64,000 bases of DNA. Source: JAOZTV01 sp965371805. Its GTDB lineage: Bacteria; Acidobacteriota; Aminicenantia; UBA2199. This document shows, piece after piece, positions 7,434 through 14,937 of this stretch. Under the pieces are notes generated by a model. It searched no databases, had not been told where the DNA came from, and worked only from the letters and a program-made list of their open reading frames with translations. Position numbers and translations under genes: made by a program. The stretch's first letter is position 1. Each line of letters opens with the position of its first letter. The stretch covers positions 27,948 to 91,947 of the forward strand of contig CBDUZW010000014.1 in assembly GCA_965371805.1 (NCBI GenBank). Reading direction: 5' to 3'.

Positions 7434-8303
7434 ATGAACTCAGAAAAAAAAGAAAATAGATTTGATTGGAAAAGTTTTATTAGCTTTTCTTTATTCTTTT
7501 CGTTTATAATTATGTCGTTAACCGGACTTGTACTTTATATCACTCCTCCGGGAAGGGTTGCAAAGTGGATCATATGGACATTTGCAGGATTGGAAAAAGG
7601 AGAATGGGAAGCTGTTCATACCATTTTTTCTTATATTTTTTTAATATTTGGCATATTCCATATTTTTTCAATTAACTGGAAGGCTCTACTCTTTTATTTT
7701 AAAAAGAAAAAACAGAATGGATTAAACAGGAAGAAAGAACTAATTGCGAGTTCAATAATAATTATTATTGGTTTTTTCGGGACTATCTATGAAATTCCAC
7801 CATTTAAGTCTGTTATGGATCTTGGAGAATATGTTAAAGAATCATGGGATAAAAAAGATCAGGAAGCTCCGGTGTCCCATACAGAGGCAATGATGATCAC
7901 AGAATTGTCAGAAAAAATAGTAAAACTTACGCCTCAGGAAATAATGAAAAAATTGAGAAGTAATAATATAAAAGTGAAGGATGCAAAACAAACTCTTGAT
8001 GAGATTGGGAAAGAGAATAAAATATCTCCATTTGATATTTATAAGATAATAATAAAGGATAGTGAAATAAAAAAAAGGAATTCAAGCTTATTTAGTCGAG
8101 GATCAGGGTTTGGCAGAAAAACTATTGCAGATATTGCAGAAGCATTAAATGAAAATGTGGAAATATTGATCAAGAGATTAAAAGATGCTGGAATAAATGC
8201 AGAAGCAGGAGAAAGGATAAGGGATATTGCAGAGGATTCAGGAAAAAGACCTTCAGAAATAATAAATTTGCTAAATAATGTTAAAAAAAAAAAGGAGAAA
8301 TAA
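7434..8303 (+). CDS. DUF4405 membrane protein with duplicated C-terminal helical repeat
   Basis: A 289-residue protein starting at the ATG after GGAGG (about 7424-7428). Residues about 10-125 form a four-helix DUF4405 domain (cytochrome b561/formate dehydrogenase gamma-like), with His residues in EAVHTIFSY and FGIFHIF that could ligate haem. The cytoplasmic C-terminal half has two related helical repeats, around LTPQEIMKKLRSNNIKVKDA and ENVEILIKRLKDAGINAEAG, each followed by an I..IA/IG...SPxxI segment. In anaerobes such proteins accompany redox and NifX/Mrp genes; the electron partner is unknown. It is under the shared operator promoter, one base ahead of the secreted-protein gene. A broken paralogue is at 30321-30721. 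Confidence 0.75.
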   Translation: MNSEKKENRFDWKSFISFSLFFSFIIMSLTGLVLYITPPGRVAKWIIWTFAGLEKGEWEAVHTIFSYIFLIFGIFHIFSINWKALLFYFKKKKQNGLNRKKELIASSIIIIIGFFGTIYEIPPFKSVMDLGEYVKESWDKKDQEAPVSHTEAMMITELSEKIVKLTPQEIMKKLRSNNIKVKDAKQTLDEIGKENKISPFDIYKIIIKDSEIKKRNSSLFSRGSGFGRKTIADIAEALNENVEILIKRLKDAGINAEAGERIRDIAEDSGKRPSEIINLLNNVKKKKEK

Positions 8304-8304
8304 A

Positions 8305-8823
8305 ATGAAATTTTTAAAAATTATGTTAGTAATTTTGGTAGTTAATGGTATGGCAGCAGTGATTTTTGCTCAGGGCAGAGTCCAGGGTAGAGGAATGGGG
8401 CAAGGACTAAATCAAAATTCTATGCGTCCCTATTATGGTATGAAAAATCAACTTGATGTGAATAACCCAATTATGTTTGATGGGAAAATAACAAAGATTG
8501 AGACGGTAAGACTTTGGAGCTATTCCAGAGGTGGCATCCAATTGACTGTAAAGGATAAGAAGGGTATAAGACTTATTCAAATGGGACCGGAATTTTACTT
8601 TGTTGAAAAAAAAATTATTTTTAAGATAGGTGATAAATTAAAAGGGATATCATATAAAGGCGAATACAATAAAAAACCTTATTTATTTGCAGTCAATATA
8701 GAAATTAATGGAAAAAAGATTCTTTTAAGAGATAAAAAAGGTTTGGCAGTTTGGAGAAACAGTTTAAGATATGGCAGAGGCCAAGGAAGGGGAAGGGTGA
8801 ACAGGCAGGGAAATTACAAATAG
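8305..8823 (+). CDS. Secreted Gly/Arg-rich protein with OB-like domain
   Basis: A 172-residue exported protein: signal peptide to about residue 22 (VIFAQG), a Gly/Arg/Gln-rich linker, a compact beta domain (about residues 48-150) and a second Gly/Arg tail. The core pattern, with QMGPEFYFVEKK then GDKLKGISYKGEYN and LLRDKKGLAVW, matches a family of periplasmic proteins seen in Geobacter and relatives next to cytochromes. They are annotated as hypothetical or DNA-binding, with no proven role. The start is set by AGGAGA before the ATG, one base after the DUF4405 stop. A strong terminator follows at 8874-8908, so this is the last gene of a two-gene operon. Confidence 0.65.
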   Translation: MKFLKIMLVILVVNGMAAVIFAQGRVQGRGMGQGLNQNSMRPYYGMKNQLDVNNPIMFDGKITKIETVRLWSYSRGGIQLTVKDKKGIRLIQMGPEFYFVEKKIIFKIGDKLKGISYKGEYNKKPYLFAVNIEINGKKILLRDKKGLAVWRNSLRYGRGQGRGRVNRQGNYK

Positions 8824-8873
8824 TACCTAAAATAATAGCTTAACTTAGATACTGGTAGTAAAATAAATATTCA

Positions 8874-8908
8874 GGAGATAGAATTCTGTGTCTATCTCCA
8901 GCTTTTTT
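8874..8908 (+). terminator. Rho-independent terminator
   Basis: Perfect 9-bp stem GGAGATAGA / TCTATCTCC (8874-8882 and 8891-8899) with an 8-base loop, followed by AG and CTTTTTTT. It ends the DUF4405/secreted-protein operon. Confidence 0.85.
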
Positions 8909-9013
8909 TCTACTTAAAGCAAAATGTCCGGTTATAGCCAAAAATATAGGTGTAGAAGAAAATGAAATAATTTTAAAGGTTGTTAATTCTTAAGTAATAA
9001 TTTATTTTTGATT

Positions 9014-9304
9014 CTATTTTCTTGATCTAAAGCGCCTTCTTTGTTTTCTATTATTATTTTTAGTCTCATTTGATTTTTTTTTTGATGATATGTATGGCAG
9101 ATACTTTTTGAATTCAGATATTAATCCTGCAATAGAGACGATTGTTCCTGCTGCCTTCCCAATTTTTTGTGCAATTGAGGTTTTTTTTAGAACTGGTTTT
9201 TCTGATATATAAGTTTCAATATCATTAAAATCTTTTTCTTCTATTATTTCTGCTTCATATACGGGTAATGATTTGTCAGATTCCAAGTCTTTTTTATTAT
9301 TCAT
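9014..9304 (-). CDS. Small basic hypothetical protein
   Basis: A 96-residue protein not recognised by name. The N-terminal half is acidic (PVYEAEIIEEKDFNDIETY). A moderately hydrophobic, Gly-containing segment (GKAAGTIVSIAGLISEFKKY, about residues 48-67) could be a membrane-associated helix. The C-terminus is strongly basic (RKQRRRFRSRK). GGAG lies 7 bases before the ATG. It lies on the opposite strand from the preceding operon and upstream of no obvious partner; the 10-30 bases after its stop show no terminator. Its location inside the metal-sulfur island is the only clue to function. Confidence 0.55.
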   Translation of the reverse strand: MNNKKDLESDKSLPVYEAEIIEEKDFNDIETYISEKPVLKKTSIAQKIGKAAGTIVSIAGLISEFKKYLPYISSKKKSNETKNNNRKQRRRFRSRK

Positions 9305-9427
9305 ATTACATCTCCTTGCATGGTAAAGATTATGTTTGTATTCTTGATATATTAATTAAATCATGAAATTCCGGTAATAAACGATATAACCATAAATAAA
9401 TTACATATAGTTATAATCATGAGTTTA

Positions 9428-9476
9428 AATCACCCCGGCAAAAGAAGACAAGTACCTTCTTTTTACCGGGATGATT
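9428..9476 (-). terminator. Long stem-loop terminator between two minus-strand genes
   Basis: A stem of about 20 bp with one bulge (9428-9447 against 9456-9476, core CCCGG/CCGGG) and an 8-base loop. A T-run follows on the plus side and a shorter one on the minus side. It lies 25 bases after the stop of the DUF5320 gene and probably ends that transcript. Confidence 0.75.
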
Positions 9477-9500
9477 TTTTACTGCTTTTCCCTCCTTACC

Positions 9501-9812
9501 TTATTTTTCCTTTTCTTCAACAGGTTCTTTTTCAAGTTGGGATAATCGTTTTTCTACCTGATCTAAATTATTTTTTAGACCTTCTGCTTTTCTGTGAAGA
9601 GCTTCGACCTCTGTTTCAGAAGAATATGATTCCGGATAAGGCTCCATAAATCTTTGGGGTGACCTTTTGAACCCCATACCTCTTCCTCTGCCAAACCCAC
9701 TGCCAAATTGGCGGAATGCTCCTTCGGTTCGATAATTATCCGTACAAAAACCTAAACCTCTTCCAGTCATGGATCCCATTCCCATAGGACCTGTTCTGTC
9801 TCCTCCAGGCAT
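9501..9812 (-). CDS. DUF5320 protein
   Basis: A 103-residue protein with the diagnostic DUF5320 start MPGGDRTGPMGMGSMTGRGL, one Cys in GLGFC, a Gly/Arg/Phe-rich middle and a C-terminal coiled coil (about residues 68-98, EALHRKAEGLKNNLDQVEKR). The family is almost always encoded beside NifX-like, Mrp-type and DUF134 genes in anaerobes, and no biochemical role is established. It has a strong AAGGAGG ribosome site and its own promoter with the shared operator (9911-9939), and it is divergent from the radical SAM gene. It may bind a metal-sulfur cofactor or partner proteins, which is inference from genomic company. Confidence 0.85.
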   Translation of the reverse strand: MPGGDRTGPMGMGSMTGRGLGFCTDNYRTEGAFRQFGSGFGRGRGMGFKRSPQRFMEPYPESYSSETEVEALHRKAEGLKNNLDQVEKRLSQLEKEPVEEKEK

Positions 9813-9910
9813 TTTTCACCTCCTTATATTTTATTTTTTGCAATTAGTTTTATTAATATTTTCCAGGAATTTCTTTTTACATTTTTTATCCATTAATTGC
9901 TCAATACAAT

Positions 9911-9939
9911 ATGATGTGGTCATATGTGCAAAATGTCAA
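9911..9939 (-). promoter_or_regulatory. Promoter with shared palindromic operator (site 3)
   Basis: Minus strand -35 TTGACA (9934-9939), 17-bp spacer with TGCACATATGACCA (read on the minus strand, 9917-9930), weak -10 CATCAT (9911-9916). It serves the DUF5320 gene about 100 bases away. Only 110 bases separate it from the divergent site 4. Confidence 0.65.
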
Positions 9940-10049
9940 CAAAAAAATATATTTTTATAAAAAAGATTCTTAATCGATATATTTGAGGTAAAATCAATAT
10001 TACATCGTTTTTTATATCATAATATTGGAAAAAAAAATAAAAAAAAAGA

Positions 10050-10078
10050 TTGAATAATACACCAATGTGCAATATAAT
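10050..10078 (+). promoter_or_regulatory. Promoter with shared palindromic operator (site 4)
   Basis: -35 TTGAAT (10050-10055), 17-bp spacer, perfect -10 TATAAT (10073-10078). The spacer holds TACACCAATGTGCA (10058-10071), a weaker version of the palindrome (three differences from TGCACATATGTGCA). Since the expected RNA start is near 10085, coding from 10050 is excluded, which fixes the radical SAM start further downstream. Confidence 0.7.
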
Positions 10079-10106
10079 ATATAATGATGTTTTATGGAGG
10101 TGTGGT

Positions 10107-11039
10107 TTGAAGTATCTTTTTGGACCTGTGCCATCCCGCCGATTGGGAGTGTCACTTGGAGTGGATTTAGTTCCACTCAAAGTTTGCAGTTTAAATTGTA
10201 TATATTGTGAAGTTGGAAGAACTACAAATCTGACACTTGAAAGAAAGGAGTACATACCAATAAATGATGTAATAAATGAACTTCGAGATTATCTTGATCA
10301 AAAGCCGGATCTAGATTTTATTACTTTTTCCGGTCAGGGTGAGCCAACTTTAAATAGTGGTCTTGGAGAAGTAATTAATTTCATTAAGAATAATTACTCT
10401 AACTATAAAGTGGCTGTTATAACCAATGGGACTCTTTTTTGGAAAAAAGAAGTTAGAGATGATGTTTTACGGGCAGATGTACTTCTTCCTTCCCTTGATG
10501 CGGTTTCAGATAAGATATTTTTAAAAATTAATCGTCCTGAAAAAAACTTAAATATTGAAAGAATCGTTGAAGGTCTTATCCAAGTAAGAATGGAATTTAA
10601 GGGCAAGATATATTTGGAAATATTTCTTGTTCCTGAATTAAATGACATTGATAGGGAGTTAATTCTGTTAAAAAAGTCAATTCAGAAAATAAAACCAGAT
10701 CTTGTGCAATTAAACAGTTTAGATAGACCGGGATCTGAAAATTATGTTAAAACCTTGAAAATTGAAGAGTTGGAAAGGATTAAAACGTTTTTAAAACCAC
10801 TTCCGATTAAAATAATTGCAAAAGCAGAAATTAGAAAACAAATCCAGAGTTTTAATAAAAATATTGCAGAGCAAATACTGGATACCATTAAACGAAGACC
10901 CTGTACAGATAAAGATCTTTCAAAAATTTTAAATTTACATTTGAATGAGTTAAATAAGTATCTAAGTGAAATGATTAGAAGTGCAGAAATTATGTCAGAA
11001 AAAAGAGAGAGAGGAGTTTTTTTTAAAATAAAAAAATAA
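10107..11039 (+). CDS. Radical SAM protein with C-terminal winged-helix-like domain
   Basis: A 310-residue radical SAM enzyme. The start is the TTG at 10107, six bases after GGAGG (10096-10100), just before the conserved KYLFGPVPSRRLGVSLG. The [4Fe-4S] motif is CSLNCIYC near residue 27-34, followed by TFSGQGEPTLNSG (SAM-binding GGE-like) and NGTLF. After the TIM-barrel half, residues about 245-310 resemble a winged helix (RRPCTDKDLSKILNLHLNELNKY, read in two parts). This COG0731-like family accompanies NifX/Mrp/DUF134 genes in many anaerobes; the reaction is unknown. The gene is 17 bases before the exporter gene and shares the operator-bearing promoter. Confidence 0.83.
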   Translation: MKYLFGPVPSRRLGVSLGVDLVPLKVCSLNCIYCEVGRTTNLTLERKEYIPINDVINELRDYLDQKPDLDFITFSGQGEPTLNSGLGEVINFIKNNYSNYKVAVITNGTLFWKKEVRDDVLRADVLLPSLDAVSDKIFLKINRPEKNLNIERIVEGLIQVRMEFKGKIYLEIFLVPELNDIDRELILLKKSIQKIKPDLVQLNSLDRPGSENYVKTLKIEELERIKTFLKPLPIKIIAKAEIRKQIQSFNKNIAEQILDTIKRRPCTDKDLSKILNLHLNELNKYLSEMIRSAEIMSEKRERGVFFKIKK

Positions 11040-11056
11040 ATAGTATCTGGGTTAAA

Positions 11057-12085
11057 ATGAAAATAATTATAGAAGTTTTAAAACATGCATTAATGATTAC
11101 AGGATTTGTGTTTGTTATGATGCTTATTATTGAATACATTAATGTTCAAACAAAGGGAATGTGGCAGGATACCCTTAGCAATAGCCGGTGGAAACAATAT
11201 ATGCTTGCAGCGTTTTTGGGAGCAATTCCAGGATGCCTGGGGGCTTTTACGGCGGTTACCATGTTTTCTCATCGAATGATTTCGTTTGGAGCCTTAGTTA
11301 CTGCTATGATTGCAACCAGTGGAGATGAGGCTTTTGTAATGCTGGCAATGATGCCTCAGAAAGCAATTTTGCTAACTTTATTAATATTTATTATTGGAAT
11401 ATTTACAGGTTTTATTACTGATAAGATCATCTCCCGCAATAAGCTTATTGATAAATTTTCTCAGAAAAAATTTCCCCTGCATAAAGAAGAAAAATGCTTC
11501 TGCTTTCCACAGGGTAGAATATTGTCAAATTTTAAAAAGGATTCCATGCCGCGCATTTTAATGCTAATAATTGTGTCTATTTTTTTACTTGGGACAATTT
11601 TTGGAGAGATCGGGCCTCAAAAATGGAATTGGATCAGAGTAACAATTATGCTTACATCTTTGACAGCTTCATTTATTATAATTACAGTTCCTGAGCATTT
11701 TTTAGAAGAGCATCTCTGGAAACATGTAGTTAAAGTGCATATTCCCAGGGTTTTTCTCTGGACTTTTGGGACATTGCTTGCTGTTCATATATTACTTCAG
11801 GTATTTGATATAAACTCCTGGGTAGCAGACAATATGTTTATTGTCCTGATTATTGCTCTTCTTGTTGGAATAATTCCTGAATCCGGACCTCACCTTGTTT
11901 TTGTAAGTTTATTTGTATCGGGTACAATTCCATTCAGTGTTTTAATGGCAAGCTCAATTGTCCAGGATGGTCATGGAATGCTTCCTTTATTGGCAGAATC
12001 CAAAAGGGATTTTTTCTATGTAAAGGCAGTAAATATAGTTGTTGGGGCTTTGGTAGGAATAATTGGTTTATTCGTCGGGTTTTAA
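11057..12085 (+). CDS. ArsP_2-type putative metal exporter
   Basis: A 342-residue inner-membrane protein with about ten transmembrane segments in two halves separated by a hydrophilic loop with KEEKCFC (around residue 145-150). The two inverted-looking signature motifs are AFLGAIPGCLGAFTAV in the first half and GIIPESGPHLVFVSLFVSG in the second, as in the putative 10-TM heavy-metal exporter (ArsP_2) family, often called putative manganese transporter. The cytoplasmic Cys loop is compatible with metal sensing. It follows the radical SAM gene in the same operon. The true ion is unknown; As(III), Mn and other soft metals have been proposed for relatives. Confidence 0.75.
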   Translation: MKIIIEVLKHALMITGFVFVMMLIIEYINVQTKGMWQDTLSNSRWKQYMLAAFLGAIPGCLGAFTAVTMFSHRMISFGALVTAMIATSGDEAFVMLAMMPQKAILLTLLIFIIGIFTGFITDKIISRNKLIDKFSQKKFPLHKEEKCFCFPQGRILSNFKKDSMPRILMLIIVSIFLLGTIFGEIGPQKWNWIRVTIMLTSLTASFIIITVPEHFLEEHLWKHVVKVHIPRVFLWTFGTLLAVHILLQVFDINSWVADNMFIVLIIALLVGIIPESGPHLVFVSLFVSGTIPFSVLMASSIVQDGHGMLPLLAESKRDFFYVKAVNIVVGALVGIIGLFVGF

Positions 12086-12150
12086 GGTTTGCGAGTTCAA
12101 TATGACTATATGCTCAATAAGTTGAGGTGTGAGATAGGCTTAGGTATTAT

Positions 12151-12166
12151 TGGCATCTATTTTGCA
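12151..12166 (+). promoter_or_regulatory. Sigma-54-like promoter element
   Basis: TGGCATCTATTTTGCA has GG and GC exactly 12 bases apart and matches the -24/-12 consensus at all core positions except one (T for C after TGGCA). It lies about 140 bases before the zinc-ribbon gene, upstream of its sigma-70 promoter, so it might be an alternative promoter. A single short match could be chance. Confidence 0.3.
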
Positions 12167-12245
12167 AATGGTTTAAGGCTTGTGTTTAAGGTAAATACAA
12201 CATAAATATCAGGTCTGATAAAAAAAATAAAAAAATAAAAAAAAG

Positions 12246-12274
12246 TTGCATTTTGCACATAAGTGCATTATAAT
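12246..12274 (+). promoter_or_regulatory. Promoter with shared palindromic operator (site 5)
   Basis: -35 TTGCAT (12246-12251), 17-bp spacer, perfect -10 TATAAT (12269-12274). The spacer holds TGCACATAAGTGCA (12254-12267), the cleanest palindrome of the set (only the centre deviates). It drives the zinc-ribbon, two Mrp-type ATPase and NifX-like genes. Confidence 0.78.
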
Positions 12275-12304
12275 ATGTGCGAAGATATTTTATGGGGGTG
12301 TAAA

Positions 12305-12532
12305 ATGGCTTTTTTTGGAAAAAATACAGGTTCAGGTTCAGGTAGTGGACAGGGTTTAGGTCGTAGCGGCGGTATGGGTCGTAAAGGCGGCGGTGGATTT
12401 GGTATCGGAGGCGACTGTGTTTGTGCAAAATGTGGCGAAAAGGTCCCGCATGTAAGGGGGCAAAACTGTACCACTGTCAATTGTCCTAAATGTGGTCATA
12501 TTATGGTAAGAGAAGAGTTGCTGAATAAATAA
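12305..12532 (+). CDS. Gly-rich zinc-ribbon protein
   Basis: A 75-residue protein. The ATG at 12305 follows GGGGGTG; the longer in-frame extension to 12263 overlaps the -10 box and is rejected. Residues about 8-38 are Gly/Ser/Arg-rich and probably disordered. The C-terminal 35 residues carry CVCAKCGEKVPH and NCPKCGHIM, four-cysteine zinc-ribbon or rubredoxin-like knuckles. Similar small proteins precede the MinD-like ATPases in many anaerobes, with no defined function. First gene of an operon that continues, with gaps of 4 bases overlap to 24 bases, through 14679. Confidence 0.75.
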   Translation: MAFFGKNTGSGSGSGQGLGRSGGMGRKGGGGFGIGGDCVCAKCGEKVPHVRGQNCTTVNCPKCGHIMVREELLNK

Positions 12533-12556
12533 GGCAAAAAAGCAAGGAGAGCATAG

Positions 12557-13432
12557 ATGAAAATTGCAATTGCCAGTGGGAAAGGTGGTACAGGAAAAAC
12601 AACTCTCTCTGTTAATCTTACCATATTTTTATCAGAAACCTATAAGACAGAAAAACCTGTTCTAATTGATCTAGATGTTGAAGAACCTAATTCCGGGCTT
12701 TTTATAAAAGGTGATCTGGTGAATTCAGATTTGAAATACCGAATGGTCCCTAAATGGAATCCTGAAACATGTACTCTATGCGGAAATTGTCAGGAAGTTT
12801 GTAATTTTCATGCAGTATTAAAGTTAGGGAAAAAGATAGCTGTTTTTAATGAACTATGTCATGGGTGTTATGCCTGTTCAGACTTATGTCCTACCGGATC
12901 TCTTCCAATGGTCAGAGAAAAGATGGGAGAATTAAAACATTTTCGGGTTGGAGATGTAGCTTTTATCGAAAGCCGTTTAGATATTGGACAGGAGCAGGCA
13001 GTTCCTCTTATATCACAGACTCTTGAGTATGTGGAAAAAAAATTTCCTGACGATTGTATATTTATCTATGATTCTCCACCGGGTACCTCATGTCCTGTTA
13101 TTGAAGCCACAAAAGGCGCAGATATCGTAATCCTTGTAACTGAACCTACTCCATTCGGATTACATGATCTCAAATTGGCAATCGATGTAATGGAACAGTT
13201 AGAGCAGGAGTATTGTGTTGTCATAAATAGATCAGATATTGGAAATGATTCGGTTGAAAAATACTGTGAGAGTAAAAAAATACAGGTTATAGCAAAGATC
13301 CCCAATAGCAGGACCGCGGCGGAGATCTACTCAAGAGGAGAACTCATATACAAGCAAATTCCTGAGATGAGGGATCAGTTGGAGAAGATAGGGAAATATA
13401 TATTTGAAATTAAACAAGGCGGTAAGCTGTGA
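12557..13432 (+). CDS. MinD/Mrp-superfamily P-loop ATPase with inserted ferredoxin domain (1)
   Basis: A 291-residue cytoplasmic ATPase of the SIMIBI class. It has the deviant Walker A SGKGGTGKTT at residues 7-16, a ferredoxin insertion at about 60-112 with CTLCGNCQEVC and CHGCYACSDLC (two [4Fe-4S] sites), and the Switch II/Walker B region YDSPPGTSCP near 175. Family relatives (Mrp/ApbC/Nbp35, and the ORP-associated ATPases of Desulfovibrio) carry or transfer Fe-S or Mo-Cu-S clusters. It overlaps the next gene by GTGA (13429-13432), so the two paralogues are coupled and probably form a heterodimer. AGGAG precedes the ATG. Confidence 0.9.
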   Translation: MKIAIASGKGGTGKTTLSVNLTIFLSETYKTEKPVLIDLDVEEPNSGLFIKGDLVNSDLKYRMVPKWNPETCTLCGNCQEVCNFHAVLKLGKKIAVFNELCHGCYACSDLCPTGSLPMVREKMGELKHFRVGDVAFIESRLDIGQEQAVPLISQTLEYVEKKFPDDCIFIYDSPPGTSCPVIEATKGADIVILVTEPTPFGLHDLKLAIDVMEQLEQEYCVVINRSDIGNDSVEKYCESKKIQVIAKIPNSRTAAEIYSRGELIYKQIPEMRDQLEKIGKYIFEIKQGGKL

Positions 13433-14322
13433 AAGAGATAGTTGTTATTTCAGGAAAGGGTGGAACTGGAAAAACATCAATAACAGCTTCATTTGCATAT
13501 CTTGGTGCTGAAAATATCGTTGTCGCAGATTGTGATGTAGATGCGGCAGATCTACATATGCTTCTGGGGCCTGATTTTGCAAGGTCTGAGGATTTCTATA
13601 GTGGTGAAATTGCAAATATAGATCAGGATATATGTACAAAATGCGGAAAATGCACAGAGGTTTGTCACTTTAATGCAATTCCAATAATCGATGGAGAATT
13701 TGTGATCGATCCGCTTAATTGTGAAGGTTGTGGATACTGTGCAAGGATTTGTCCGGTTGATGCAATTATTAATCTGAAAAATAATGTAGGTAAATGGTTT
13801 ATTTCAAATACTAAAATAAATAGTGCTATGGTCCATGCAAGACTCGGTATAGGAGCTGAAAACTCCGGCAAACTTGTTGCAAAGGTTAAAAATGAAGCAA
13901 AAAAAATTGCTTATGCAGCGAAAAAGGAGTTTGTGTTGGTTGATGGATCACCTGGAATAGGCTGTCCTGTAGTTTCTTCACTTTCCGGAGCAGCATTTGT
14001 AGTGATTGTTACGGAAGCTACTGTAGCCGGATTGCATGATATGAAGCGGGTGTTTGAACTAGTAAAAATGTTTAATTTAAGAGCTGGCTGTATTATCAAT
14101 AAGTATGACTTGAATATAGAGGTGTCTGAAAAAATAGAAACTTTCATGAAAGAGGAAAATATAATACATATAGCGAATTTACCCTATGATGAAAGTTTTA
14201 CAAATGCCATGGTAAAAGGAAAAACAATTATTGAGACGGAAAAAGATAATAATATAAATTTGAAATCAATTTTGGTTGAGAGTTGGAAAAAAATTAAAGA
14301 AGAAGCTTATAAAAGCAGATAA
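13429..14322 (+). CDS. MinD/Mrp-superfamily P-loop ATPase with inserted ferredoxin domain (2)
   Basis: A 297-residue paralogue of the preceding gene, starting with GTG inside the overlap. It has Walker A SGKGGTGKTS at residues 8-17, ferredoxin motifs CTKCGKCTEVC and CEGCGYCARIC at about 64-107, and DGSPGIGCPVVSSLSG near 172. The pair is the core of a widespread anaerobe cassette (two ATPases plus NifX-like proteins plus DUF134). In Desulfovibrio the equivalent genes encode partners of the Mo-Cu orange protein complex. That the present genes assemble a similar cofactor is inference. The C-terminus is Lys-rich. The following NifX-like gene begins 21 bases downstream with its own AGGAG. Confidence 0.9.
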   Translation: MKEIVVISGKGGTGKTSITASFAYLGAENIVVADCDVDAADLHMLLGPDFARSEDFYSGEIANIDQDICTKCGKCTEVCHFNAIPIIDGEFVIDPLNCEGCGYCARICPVDAIINLKNNVGKWFISNTKINSAMVHARLGIGAENSGKLVAKVKNEAKKIAYAAKKEFVLVDGSPGIGCPVVSSLSGAAFVVIVTEATVAGLHDMKRVFELVKMFNLRAGCIINKYDLNIEVSEKIETFMKEENIIHIANLPYDESFTNAMVKGKTIIETEKDNNINLKSILVESWKKIKEEAYKSR

Positions 14323-14343
14323 AAACAAAAAAGGAGAAATAAA

Positions 14344-14679
14344 ATGAAGATTGCATTTACAACAAAGGGAACAGAATGGGATTCAAAGATGGATCCGAGG
14401 TTTGGAAGAGCCGAATTTATACTGATATATGATGAAGAAAATGATGAATTGTCCAGTTTTGACAACCGTGCTATAGCGGAAGTTGCACATGGTGCAGGCC
14501 CCAAAACAGCTCAAAAACTATTTGAACTTGAACCGGAAGTTCTAATAACTGGAAACGGACCGGGAGGTAATGCTGCGACAGTATTAAGAGAAGCAAAGAT
14601 AAAAATTTATATTGGAGCTGGAGAAGGCAGCGTAAAAGAGGTTTATGGGAAATATAAGAATGGAGAGTTAAAAGAGTAA
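14344..14679 (+). CDS. NifX-family cofactor-binding-like protein
   Basis: A 111-residue Nitro_FeMo-Co domain protein: MKIAFTTKGTEWDSKMDPRFG at the start (the DPRFGR-type motif), then GPKTAQKLFELEPEVLITG and GGNAATVLREAKIKIYIG. This subgroup is the typical companion of the paired Mrp-type ATPases and may be the recipient of their cluster. No cysteines occur in the chain, so a bound cofactor would rely on other ligands or on partner proteins. Last clearly co-directional gene of the operon before the small Cys-rich gene at 14735. Confidence 0.87.
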   Translation: MKIAFTTKGTEWDSKMDPRFGRAEFILIYDEENDELSSFDNRAIAEVAHGAGPKTAQKLFELEPEVLITGNGPGGNAATVLREAKIKIYIGAGEGSVKEVYGKYKNGELKE

Positions 14680-14734
14680 GAAAATTTCTATATAAACATG
14701 TTTGTGTGATGTTTAAATAATATTTGGAGGCTTT

Positions 14735-14878
14735 ATGAATATAAATAAATGTAATGATTGCAGTAATGAAAGTTGCCCTGATTATATTCCATCAGAATAT
14801 ATACAAAAACTCTTTCAAAAAAAAGTACAAATTTTTATTATAAGTTTAATGCTTCTATTAATTATAGCATTAAACTGA
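14735..14878 (+). CDS. 47-residue Cys-motif, single-helix membrane protein
   Basis: A short gene with a proper ribosome site (GGAGG at 14726-14730, four bases before ATG). The N-terminus has three cysteines in CNDCSNESC, and the C-terminus is a single hydrophobic helix (about residues 28-46, IFIISLMLLLIIALN). It sits between the NifX-like gene and the DUF134 promoter in the same direction, 55 bases after the former, so it may belong to the ATPase operon. Not recognised as a named family. A metal-binding, membrane-anchored accessory is a reasonable guess. Confidence 0.6.
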   Translation: MNINKCNDCSNESCPDYIPSEYIQKLFQKKVQIFIISLMLLLIIALN

Positions 14879-14882
14879 AAAA

Positions 14883-14911
14883 TTGACATTTGATCATATG
14901 TGCTTTACGAT
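14883..14911 (+). promoter_or_regulatory. Promoter with shared palindromic operator (site 6), before the DUF134 gene
   Basis: -35 TTGACA (14883-14888), 17-bp spacer, -10 TACGAT (14906-14911). The spacer contains TGATCATATGTGCT (14891-14904). Its position directly before the DUF134 regulator gene suggests autoregulation. Confidence 0.72.
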
Positions 14912-14937
14912 ATATATATAAAACTTAAGGAGGTTAT

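Noticed and set aside
12186..12428. 80-residue minus-strand frame over the zinc-ribbon gene
   Set aside because: Antisense shadow of the Gly-rich region and promoter; composition (RRLYDPYRRYDLNPV) is the complement of glycine codons.
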